From: Membranipora membranacea
Lineage: Eukaryota > Bryozoa > Gymnolaemata > Cheilostomatida > Membraniporidae
DNA length: 64,000 nucleotides
Assembly: GCA_914767715.1 (NCBI GenBank)
Contig: OU612070.1
Span: forward strand, 10,991,501-11,055,500
Direction: 5' to 3'
Both the position numbers and the translations under genes were made by a program. Under the pieces are notes generated by a model. It was not told the origin of the DNA. It saw only the letters and a program-made list of their open reading frames with translations, and searched no databases. This document shows positions 1-11,800 of this stretch, in pieces; position 1 is the first letter of the stretch, and the number at the start of each line of letters is the position of its first letter.

Positions 1-43
1 CCAGTAGCTGATAGTTGAGATAGTTGATACACAATATGAGAGC

Positions 44-3000
44 TCATATAAGACCTTTACGTTTCTTGTAGTCAGATAGATTAAGTGAACGTTTAGGTGC
101 AGTGTCTCTCACATTAGATTGAGTTTTTGCAGCCACAGCCAGAGGGTTCCCTGTAATGACAAAGGAAAATAGTATCTTTAGGTGATCCATTCATACACAC
201 TTCAAATTACGTGTACTAGAGGCCTACAGACACAATTCTTAATGACAGAGTGTGAATTTCATTTTATTTTAGTAATGTTGTCATGTACATCACAATGTCT
301 TTCAAAGGAATTCGAACTTGTACAGGTACAAAACTGTACTAAAGTCTACTTGCCTTCACTTTGCATAGATCGCAGGCATGAATAGCAATCATTTAAGACT
401 ATGAATCAACTTCAGTCACATCCACAGGAGATGGTAGATATTTTATCAATATATTCTCCTTCGCCATTGAAGAGGTGTGAAACAACAAAATGCCATCCAT
501 CAACAAGCAAATTTATATTCATATATAGATTCACATCAATATAATAATTGCAGTTGCCCCCTCATGACTAAAGAGGAGACGAATCTTAATTAATACTGAA
601 TGACCATAATTGACTTGTGGACAGTTTAAGTTGACAGAGAACAATTTGACTTACCTGAATTTAGAGGTACATCCAGGTCTATTTTTATATCAAAGTCATG
701 TACTGAGAATAAGTCTTGTGAAGGTTTTCTATCATCTTTCTTTTGAGCATCTTTCTGCAAAACAATGAAATATCGAATTAATAACAACTAAAGGACCAAC
801 AACATATTTGCATACCGCCAACTTCGATATTGAAATCTGGCAGTATCCATCTTGAATCTGAGTATATCAGCTACCGATGCCAAGTATCAATTGACTTGTA
901 AGCGTTGCCGATTTCGAAATTTTATGAAACCAATTGAGATCCGCGACTCACGTGGTTGGCGAGGCAACATAATGTCATTGATGATTAACTTGACCGGAGA
1001 TAAAAATTTGCCTACCAACAAGTCAACTTGAACTGCAGCAGAAATACATCTTGGATAACATCCTCAACTGTTACTAGTTTGACACAGAAGTTACTTACAA
1101 ACATAGCAGCCTCCATTTTTTTCTTAAGTTCCAGCTCAGCATCAATACTGTCTTGTGATTTAAGCTCTGGCTTGGGTTCCTCTCCTTCCTTTTTCTTTTT
1201 CTTTGTCGCTGTAATGATAACATCAAGACATCGAATTTATATAATACGATGAAGATGTATAAATTTGTTATGCGCAACTTAGATATTCACTGGAATTATA
1301 TTTTGACACTAGGTAAAAAGTTATCTCACCTGTTGTAGACCTACTGTGTCTTCTATGTGTGTTTCTTGGCCAGGCAACAGGCTGTTTTTGTGTTATCATT
1401 TGCGAAGACTAATCAAATTCAATAATTGCGCTGTGTATGCATTGCCTTAAACCATACCTTTGCCTCAGCTAGTCTAGTTTGAGGTTAACTCAAATTTAGC
1501 TAGCAACAATTCTCATCGGCTTAGGTGATAGTTTATATAAAGTAATGAGGTTAAGTATAGGTTCATCGACCATCAACATCTCTATTTTTCAATATTTCTA
1601 GCTTGAGCGAAAGGGCAAACAACTTCCTCCATTTTCTCCATTTCTCTAGGGTATAGACGTAATATCTCACCTAATACTGGTCTACACGACTGTCTAGTGA
1701 ACGGATCAGCGGCAGCATTCTTACTCTCTATCCATTCTTTCCTCATAGCCTCCTCAGCATGTTTTATGTTATTAGTTCTGTTACGCTGGTTAATATATCT
1801 GAAATAAATTTAGATGTATATTATATGTACATCAGATTGATACTAGAGATCTATTTGATGTAGAATAGACGTACGTAATCACCAATATTTAGTCAGCAAA
1901 ACCTGAGTCCTTTACCTGTTAGCACTCCTTCCAAAGCTTAAAGTTCAATATAGGAAGTCACAACCACATAAAACATTTCTTACTGCAAGTTTTGATGACT
2001 CAATGTGCAATCTATTAGTGACACTTTATCGTAGAACCATCATGCTTCTCTGCATGGTTTTTCACTCATAACTTCTGGGCTAATTGGTCAATGACCTTCT
2101 TACTTTCATATTATATCCATCAAAGTCTCAAATTACATATTGTAAAGTTTTGAGGATGGGTGCGCATAACTTTCTGAGATAAAGCCAGATAAAAAAAACC
2201 TTCTCGATTTTGTTAATTTGCTTGTTTTGATGGCTTCCTGCAGGTCACATGACTTGTCACTATAGTGCCAGCCTGGCACTAAAGATTATCACATGATGCG
2301 ATTCAAGCTGCAAATTCAAATATGTTTTTGTGTTGTGCTGTTGACAAAGTCCTACGGATGATTATTGCATGCGTAAGTAGAAAATGGTAAGCACGTACGT
2401 GATTGAGTTGAGTTTACCGACTCTTCTTTTCTCAAGCTCTGTGGCTTTCTCTTCGACCTCCTCCATTTCATCAGCCAGCTGCTGAACTCTCCCATCGTCT
2501 CCTGCCATCTCTGCCAGCTCCTGTTAAATTCATGTTTAAATTGATTGATTTGTATTTTCACATACGATATCATGGCGAGGATGATGAAGAAATGTATATA
2601 TATGACAGCTCTTGGTGTAACTCAGTTGTACATAAAATTATTGTTGTAAAAATTCATAAAGTAATTAAAAAAACTGTGTTTAAATGTTTTAAATGTTCGA
2701 TTGGTAAAATATATTTTCCCTATGTGAATCTTGTGAATATGACATACGGACTAATAAAATAATCGATGAATGTGACAGATTCCGGAGCACATTTAACTTT
2801 TTGAAATTGTTACACAGAGAGCGATTACAGCAAACAAGATGGAGGAATTATCAGAAATTATTGTTAATATCCTCACACCTCTATAGCTTAGCCGGGAATT
2901 CCCGTAGGAATTTTGTTCCCCCCTTAAAAGCAGAAAATGGCCGGATTTCACTTGGAGCTCAAGATTAATGCACGTTGGGAAAATGGGAAACACCAACCCT

Positions 3001-6000
3001 GATTACATGGTATACTTTGAAAGGTAGATCTCAGATATAATAAAAGATAGAGCCTTAATTAATTGTGGCCCACGTCTCACCAGAAGAAACTTGATGTGAC
3101 ATATTGGGCGATTGTTAGGTACTCCGATTAAGTTGACTCTAAAGTATATGAATCTCGATATCAGAATGCTTTACCTTTTCCTTCATAAGCTCGTGTTTTC
3201 TGACAGCAAAGTTTGTGGGATTCTTCTTAAACCTTTTCTTCTCAGCCACAAGTTCAACAATCTCTTTATCTGTGAATTGTCTCTTCATGGCTAATTTTAT
3301 CTCTGAAATCTGCAATACAAGACCACGTAAAAACATTATCATGTTGGAATCGGATATCAAGTGGAAACAATCTAACCCAGCTTTGGACTAGTAGTTCATA
3401 TGTCATTGTTCATAGTATTACATACCATAATTAGTCCTGAATACCCATATTTACCGTCAATATTATAAACTACCCAAAGACCAATGCATGTTGTAGCGGT
3501 GCAGTTACTTATGATAAAGTTATGCCAGATTTGCATGGAAAAGAAATAATAATGCTCTTTGTGGCGTGAATTTTTTATCTGGAAAGAGTACCTCTCATAA
3601 GGAAAAGTAACTCTCATTCCCTGCATTATGATGTCGCTATGTACAGGAAGTTGGGAAACAGCACTTTGTGATTGGCAAAATTAAGGGGTTTCAGAGTTAT
3701 TAAACCTAGGGATAGAAAAATCAAAACATTATGATGAGTATATCCACCAACCTTCCTCTTCACTTCCTCTGTAGTAGGTAGCTGTGCACCAGATAACATG
3801 ACAGCCTCCCTCCATTTGAAGAATTCATTCTCATGGAAGGCACTGTTAGACACAAACTCAAGCCTGTAAACTCGCTCTGCGTTTCCAAACCTGTATAATA
3901 ACATCAGGTCATCACTGCTGGACAAGAAGGGTACTGGTAGAATAATTCAAATAACAATTTGTTTAACGTAATTGTTCTCCAGATCAAGCCCATTTGACAA
4001 TATTTTCCTATGCTGTGTATTCAATTGGAGAGAAGAAAACTCCGATCACGGGCTCAAATTTGAGCTCAGAAAACCAAAAGCTTCAATAATGATTGCCTCT
4101 CTGCCATTTCAGCTCAATTTCTTGGGAATAAAGTTTTGAAATGTTTTCTACAATTGCTTATCTCACCTCAATTTGATACCTTTGTTGGTTCTAGTATTTC
4201 CCAGCTGGTAAATCTTAGCTGTTTCAACCACATCAATAACCTCCGCACACTAAAACATAAGGAAAATTGGTGAAGGATTACACTAAAGACTGGGGAAAAT
4301 TAATTTGGGATGGACATTTTGCACTATGTTACCGCATGAAAATAAAACTTAGGTTGCTTTTAACAGCATCAGCAATGGTAGGCAACAGAAAACGGATAAG
4401 ATTCAAGATGTCATGAATCTAGATTTTGATTGATTACTGTTATTCCGTATCATGATGTGATATAAAATACACACTAATGAGATATAAGATCACACACACA
4501 TAAGAGTTTTCTCCTCAATGTCATAGAAAAGACAACTTCTAGAATCTGAGCCGGTAAACGCTCTTTTAAAAATCTCATGTTTCCTACCAATAATCCTAAT
4601 AGAGGTCACCTTGTTAATATCTTGCAATCTTTTTACCTTCTCGTTTCATAAACTCACCCTATAGACAGGTACACCCTCTCTGTTACCGATACCTATCCTA
4701 ACAAAGCAGCCATTCATGGTCTTCTTAAAGAAAGGCATGTGACACCACATCTCGAGCCGGTGACGGGATATCCTCACATCTTCTAAATCTTCTTTAGTTT
4801 GTATAAATTTGATTGGTTCTCTCTGTCTGCGGGTCGGAGATTTCTCATCCTCTGACGAGTCGCTTCTGTTTGCGGGAAGGAGAGAAAGTATTTATAATTA
4901 ATATGGAGTATAAATATATATATTACTTAATTTGATGTATTAATGGGTTAATTTGGTGTTTGACATACAGATGAAACCTCAAAAGAACATGGAAAAAATG
5001 TTCTTATGTTTTGGCTGTGAGAAATGACCTCATGTTAACAGTGACATCTCCCCATCAAATACCTACCAAAATTTACTTCTAATGTTTTTTGAAGTGAGGA
5101 TATAGATTTAAATTCTAGTTATTCTCATCACAATCTCTCCTGCTGATTCATGGGGGGGGGGGGGGGAGCCTAAGTAGAGAATTTATTGGTGAAGCAGTTT
5201 GTTATTTTATACACACCTGACAGGGCTTCTGCTTCTTGCGTCAGAGTCAGAACCTGAGCTATGATTTGAGGGAGCTGACTGTCGGGCAGGGGCCTCACTA
5301 TCACTGCCCGAACTCTCGGATATAGCCTTAGTCTGCTTTTTCTCCTTTGCTCGTTCTGCTTTTGTCTCTACAAACATAGCATCAAATGAACTCTAATACT
5401 AAGCTAGCACCATCACATCTTTAATCACAATACTACTACTATACCTGTAGCAAGTACCTACTGTCATTGTTTTGACAATATTGGCTATAACTATTACTAC
5501 ATTATATAGGGAAAATCATGGATTCCAGCTCCAATCTAGCCGTGGGAAGCTTACCAGTAGAATGAGAGCAATTGGGTTCAATTTGATCTTGAGTTTTAAA
5601 AGAAAGTTAAAAACCCTTTATTTTATATTAGATAATAAAGTACCAACCTTGAGCTTTCCTAGCATGACGCTTAGCTTTGAGCTCCTCAATGGCTGAACGT
5701 TTCTTGATATCTTTTGCGCTTTCGATGGCAGCTTTCCTATCTCTGCTTCTGCTGCCGGTAGTCAGAGGGTCATCTGCAGAAGAGACGGCAGCGGACTGAG
5801 GTTTGCTGCCTGCTGACTTCGTAGAAGTTGGCTTCTGCTGCTGTTTTTTGGAGTCCTCTTTCTTTTGTTTTCTCTTAAGCTTTTGTTCAATGTCAAATCT
5901 TCAAATAAATAAACTGGAGGTCACCTTGGTGAATAAAAACCCTCTTTCTTGACGGGAAAATTCCTTTGAAAATAAAATTTTCTTATTGGATTTCAGCTAT

Positions 6001-8436
6001 TTCAAAGAGTGACAATGACACTTTCTTTATGAATTTTGGATATATGTAAGAGCAATTATGACAACTTTCCAGAATTTATGTATCCAATTGAGAGGATTCC
6101 CAAACTGTGGGGTATGACACCAAGTGTATTTTACTGTATAATAATTATTCCAAACCATGCATAAAGAAAATCATTGGATTTCATTTGGAGTGAATACAAC
6201 TCCTTGACATGACTGCAATCAATTTTCCAAAACAGCTCCTTTATTCATAAGACATACAGCATTATTGTAAGAAAAAGAGAACAAAAAGCCATTATGTTTG
6301 TACTAAGACTGACCTGGTTTTCAGAGCATCTCTTCTTTCTAGACGCTCAAATATAATTTTTTCCCTCTCCACTTGAGTCATAGATTCTAAGTTCTTCCTG
6401 TCTTCTTCATCTCCCATCAGCTCGTGATCATAACCATCATCAAACACCTCCTCCTCACTGGATGAGGCACCACCACCTGCAGCAGGGGCGAGGTCAGGAC
6501 TGGCTGGAGCTGAGGCACCCGATACCTCTCCTATGAGTAGAAAATAGTCAAACTTTAATGATAGCAGACCGTTTTGAATAGAGCACAGAACCATGTGCGC
6601 CTCATATTTAGTACTGTGGTTGGGTTCATCCATCATGGTAATACCAAAAAGGAAGCTTCTTTTTATCAACCACAGAGTTTTCTACTGATATTGTAAGGAA
6701 GCAGTGTTGAAAAATCACCAATGAAAGTTGACTGAGATAATCATGGACGAATTTCATTTCATTGTCATTTCGATTGGAAATGATATGGTTGCCAATGAAA
6801 GGGGTCAATACAAAATATTTATTGCAATCATTTTACAAACTTATAAAAAACAAGGAGCACACAACTCTATATTGAATAAGCTAAAGGCATCAGAGAGTTG
6901 GGGACAGACTCTCTGGGAGCATGGGTAGCCTGGGTTCCACGGCTGCTGGTTTCAACAGCAAAATATTTGGTGTTCAGTTCATGGATAAATATTATGGTTC
7001 TGGCTGGTGGACAAACTTACCATCTTCTCTCTCAGAGTGACCTGACTCTGAGTCACTCGAGGAATCACTAGATGATGAGGCACTACTCTCACTTGATGCT
7101 TTTGTCACAGCCTTCTTGGAACTTTTAGTTTTTGTCTTCTTCTTGGTTTTGCCGCTGGCAGACCACTATGATAAAAATCAAAAGAATAACAGCAAATTTA
7201 TATTGTGATCATGTAAGTGGTTAACATATATATTGACCGAGCCATCATTATCTGAGAGTGAGCTTAGATGAAGAATATTTAGGAGACCCCACCAGCCTTG
7301 GCTTTCATTGTAATAAATGAGTAGACTAAAATTTCAGGTTCCAGCCCTACACTAGTGTTGCAACGATGTCTAACCAAGGAGTTAACTCCTTGGTATAACA
7401 GTGCGCAAAACTTCACTACTGCATTGTTGTGTGCAAACCCAAAGTAATTTCTGTTGGCAACACTGTTTCCAATGCAAGAGCAAAGTTATTATTCCATTGA
7501 ATCGCTACTACCCATTTCCATACAAGGCTAGCATTGGACCAATGTTTTATATTCAACCTAGGTCAAACCTAGCCTGTCTTAACAAGCTGTGTCAAGACAG
7601 GCAATGTCAATCCCTGATGGATAATAAAAATATTTTCATTTCATTGTCAAAAGCACGGCTCAATACATGAGCCTATTTAAAAAGAAAGGCACATCTGAGA
7701 AAAACTGTATACTGTTGATACTTCAAAGCAGCAATATTCCAGTGACACCAACGCCTCAGAGAAAGAGCAAGCCTTACCTCTTCATCACTTTCCTCAGAAC
7801 TGGAATCGGAATAAGTCGCCAGGTTTTGTTTGTTAGGAGCTTGCTTTCTTGGTCTTGTCTGTCTTTTGGTATCCTGCAAAGAAAAGTCATGTGAAAAATG
7901 TCACATAGAGCAATGAAGGGAGTTCATTGCATAGAGTCTTTGCAGGAAATTTATTATATGATTCACTTGCTCATGTTCCCTGCTCATATCAACATCATTC
8001 ATAAAGGCATCCGTCATGCATCTATACATTGATTATGATCAGTCAGATGGGTTCAGTGAGTAGTTTCTTGAAGACATTGTTTTAATCATCACAATAAAAC
8101 TAAAAAATCTATCAAACAAGCAAGCTATTAATTTGATAATCAAGCAAGACAAGTTTTAGTTACAAGACAAATTTCATTTATAGAAAGTAGGCAGTACTCC
8201 CAAGAGGGATTTCATTCGCCTACTAGTCAGAAAGAAGTCAGTTACTCAGTTCAGGAGTAGTAAAGTTAGTAAGACCAAGAACTAAGTAGTACTAAGTAAG
8301 TAAGTCAAGTGACTTCATCACTACCTACATACATTGCCTCGTAACTAACCTCTTCTGATTCACTGGATGAGGAGCCTTCCCCACTTTCACCAGAGGAGGC
8401 AATCTTCTGCTTCTTGGCCTTGTTGCTGCCTGGCAT
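44..8436 (-). CDS. RTF1: RTF1, Paf1-complex subunit (15 coding exons)
   Basis: RTF1 is a nuclear Pol II elongation factor. It couples the Paf1 complex to SPT5 and stimulates histone H2B ubiquitination. Exons, in gene order: 8436-8350, 7873-7778, 7165-7021, 6530-6314, 5898-5648, 5367-5217, 4865-4658, 4249-4167, 3890-3752, 3309-3175, 2520-2399, 1798-1671, 1208-1099, 754-655, 150-44. All phases agree and give 692 aa, close to the roughly 710 aa of vertebrate RTF1. Visible parts: an acidic/serine-rich N-terminus; the histone-modification segment around residues 165-195 ([20 protein letters not shown]); the SPT5-binding Plus3 domain around 330-460 ([39 protein letters not shown]); a conserved [12 protein letters not shown] helix near 500; DPFTR near 580; and a basic C-terminus [14 protein letters not shown]. 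The start is the ATG opening [11 protein letters not shown]. The family call is secure. Exon junctions are by eye, and the least conserved is 1671/1208. Confidence 0.95.
3468..3640. mobile_element. single arm of a MITE-like foldback family (family F1)
   Basis: This lies in the RTF1 intron between exons 9 and 10. It begins with ACCCAAAGACCAATGCAT and runs through CAGTTACTTATGATAAAG to TAACTCTCATTCCCTGCATTATGATGTC. The same blocks form both arms of the palindrome at 36391-36760 and the ends of the short palindrome at 53374-53535. Only one arm is present here, so it looks like a decayed or truncated copy. No coding capacity is seen. Confidence 0.6.
5152..5166. repeat. poly-G tract (15 nt)
   Basis: An uninterrupted run of 15 G in an RTF1 intron. 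Two comparable G/C runs sit at 33821-33834 (14 G) and 37461-37477 (17 C), both in introns of the SV2-like gene. Such tracts can form G-quadruplexes and are also frequent assembly or length-error sites. Confidence 0.85.
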
Positions 8437-8833
8437 TGTTAAACTGAGTGTTGAGATCAAAAGCACAAAATAAATGTATGTGAGTTCAAAATAATTTTAC
8501 AGGCAAGTTTCCAGTTTTCCCTTGTGAAGATGAGTGAGCCTGTGGACCTGGATGATATTCATGTTTTTACAATGAAATTATGAGAAATAATCAATTCACA
8601 CAGGTTCTCAAACTAATTGTGGGAATGAAGTGAATACCACCCATGTATATAAACTCCCTTAGCATATCTACACATTACCATTTATTACCGACTTTTGGAA
8701 TAATTCATGACAAAATAGACTATTGAAGGCCACTTGAATGTCAGGTGAACTAAATGAAAAAAGAAAAAAACGATTTTGGGCAGAGGAAAAGTTGAAATAA
8801 TATCTAATAGGGAGTTACATTGGATAACCAGGG
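8437..8833. promoter_or_regulatory. Bidirectional promoter gap between RTF1 and SF3B2
   Basis: Only 397 bp separate the divergent start codons of RTF1 (minus) and SF3B2 (plus). Both 5' UTRs and both core promoters must therefore fit here, unless a 5' UTR intron lies further away. I see no clear TATA box or CpG-rich stretch; the DNA is AT-rich. Head-to-head pairing of two housekeeping nuclear genes is the main evidence. Confidence 0.6.
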
Positions 8834-11800
8834 ATGTCACTCTCTAGATCTCAAGAGGAGCTCCAGAAGCTGAGAGTTGTAGATCTCAGAAAGGAGCTTT
8901 CTGAACTGGCCTTGCCCACTGGAGGTTGGAAAAACTCATTTATTGGTTGTTTGTTTTCAAGACATGATGATGAATGATAAGGTTGTCGAGTAATTGTTTA
9001 CTATTATTATTGTCGTCATTCTATTGTTATATATACTAAAGGCCTACTTATACCAATGTTACAATGTAGAGAGTAGTATCATTCACCTTTGCCATCAAAT
9101 TTTTTCATTCAGAACCAGTCAAAATCAAAATGATGTTGATGACTCTAAATACAAGACACTGCTGAGTGACTGACCATTAATGTTATTATATCTGTGTATG
9201 ACTATGTTGGGATTTGTGCAATTTTAGATTATTTTAAATATTATTCTTTTGTCAGACATTGTTTTTCCTTTCCTCAAATCTTCTCTCTCTAAACATATAG
9301 TCTGTGAGTTATAAGCAGCCCTATATGTAAAGGACTAAAATCATTCATTCATAACATTAATCGAGGCCCCTACATTGTGTTCATCCCCTTTTAACTGGCC
9401 AACACCCCCAGGAAAGGGACTGATGTTGGTTTTAAAAAATTCATCCTTATTTCAAACTATTTATCGCCTCTTGCCTGCTGTGGAACATTGAGGGTCATCA
9501 CCGAGTGATCCATGAACCAATCATAGTAAAGTTTTATCATAATTCTAACTTATAATAAGGTAATTTCCTTTAATTTTTTTATTATTAATTACTGGAAACT
9601 TGTTATATTTTAGGAAAAAAAGATGACTTGGTCCAAAGGCTTCATGGACATCTTCAAACACAGGTAACCAGAAATCGTTGGCAGAAATAAATAACACATT
9701 CATATTCTGAAATAGAAATCAGCTGCTGTTATGTTTTGACTTGAGCGCTAATTACTATTAAAACAAGATATAGTTGTATCCTTGTTGGCTAGAAACATTC
9801 AGTGGAAGAGATTAATGGAGCAGCAAGTCAATTCCATATGTCAAACTTGGGTTATGACATTGTGCACAATAGATGGACCATGACCCTTTAACAGGAAATA
9901 TATGCTGGGAACTAAATAATTCAAGTTTTACTATTGCAAATTATGGTATTCTGCAAATATCCATAGGTCTATAAGGAATATGATATGAAAGAAGATCGAA
10001 AATTTGTGGTATGCCTATACAAAATAGTGAGATGTAGATTCCATTCATTATTTCTTTCGCATTATTCATTCATTCTATGAATTTATCTAATATTGAGTTT
10101 TCTCAGACCATAACCTGTTAGTTGTGATCCTTGTACCAAGGTATCGCAACGGTCTTGGTATTAGGGAGCAACCTGCCGTCTTTGGTCCTAGATAGGGATT
10201 TGGTTAAATCTAATATGCATTGACTATCATGTTACAGCTAGCTGGCAATGCTGAACAGGAAGAAGAGAGTGAAAGCCCAGAGCCAGAGTAAGTGAAATCA
10301 TGTCCTAAGGGTGTTGAGTGTTTCAACAACACTCCCAAAATGCATTTACTGGAATTTAAATGATGAATGAATGCATCCTATAGATTTGACCATTGATATT
10401 TTCTCATAGCCAAAAACCAGAGTATGCATTGTGGGATACTCATTATCAAGTCCTGAATAATAGCTTTGTTACCCCTTTAAATAGATGAAGGGGAATCTGA
10501 ATTTAGCATTTGGGTGTAACGCAAGGACTGTAGAGAATGGTTTAATCAATCACGCTGTTACACCGCATTGTTTACTTTTCTGTATCACTAACAATACCCA
10601 TCATGTCCCTTTATTTGTCAGAGCTGACTCTGAGCAGGCTGAAGAACCCATGGATCAAACTGAACAGGTTGGTGGCAGATTGAGAAAAACTACAAGCCTA
10701 GTGATTTACACAAGCGATTCATAATTTATTAATTATTCAGTGGCTTTGCTAGTGTTGCTCCATACTCAGCGATGTTATGGTTTTACTAACTATCTAGTAG
10801 TTGTTAAGCTAAGTACTGTTATCTCTACCCATGCATTGATGTTAGTAACAAGGCGTTAGATGATTTCTTTTTGTAAGTATTAGATTCACACACCTCATAG
10901 CCTTTTATTGGTTATGCATATTATATTTTGTTTCATATAATTATCTATCCATTTTCTATCCATATAATTATTTTTTCACATGGTGACAACTCTGAACTAC
11001 ATTATTCTCACGCATGAATATTTGTCCAAAAAGGAACCTGCAGCAGAAGAACCAGGCACCCCAGAAGAACCAGGCACCCCAGAAGAGCCAGGCACCCCAG
11101 AAGAGCCAGATGCTGCACCAGAAGCTGAAGAGGAGAAGATAGCGGAGCAGCAGAGGTTAATAGATGAACAGAATGCAGAGGAAGAGGCTGCTAAGAAGCT
11201 GGCAGAGGAGCAGCAGCAGGTAGCTGCAGCAGAACAGCTGAGACTGGCCCAGGAGCAGCAGCAACTACAGGCGTCCAATCAAAAGAAAGTACTGGAGGAA
11301 CAACAGAGGGCTGAGAGTGAGGTAAGCATATGCCTGAAACTTTATCAGTGAACCGTCTACTGTTACACCCCACTGACCTAGGTGTTCTCAAGTTATCAGA
11401 ATTTAATTTGACTTCTTAGTCATCAGTTATAGCTCTAGTCCAAAGCTAATTGTTCATATTAATGAAAAAGGCATCCGCCAAGATCTGAAACGGATAATCT
11501 GACTATCTGTATAAGTTTGTATATACTGTCTCTACAATCTGGAACCCTTGTAAATACAAATGGCTATAGAACATTTTGGATCGGAATATAATTCCATGGT
11601 TATGATGTTTCATTCGTTCAAGCTTAATGCTTTTTTCGGTTTGCAGCAGCAACAGATGATGGCTTTAGTGAAAGAGCAGCAGACGTTACTGGCCCAGCAG
11701 AAGTCAGCACATGATGCCAGTCAGCGTCAGAAGAGACAGCTACAGGAGCAGAGACTGCAGCTCGAGGCAGCTTTACAACAGAACAGCCAACTTCTCTCGC

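Noticed and set aside
1334-1391. Candidate extra RTF1 exon with donor GTGAGA between the exons at 1671 and 1208
   Set aside because: Every acceptor choice gives either a stop codon or phases that do not fit both neighbours; joining 1671 directly to 1208 keeps frame.
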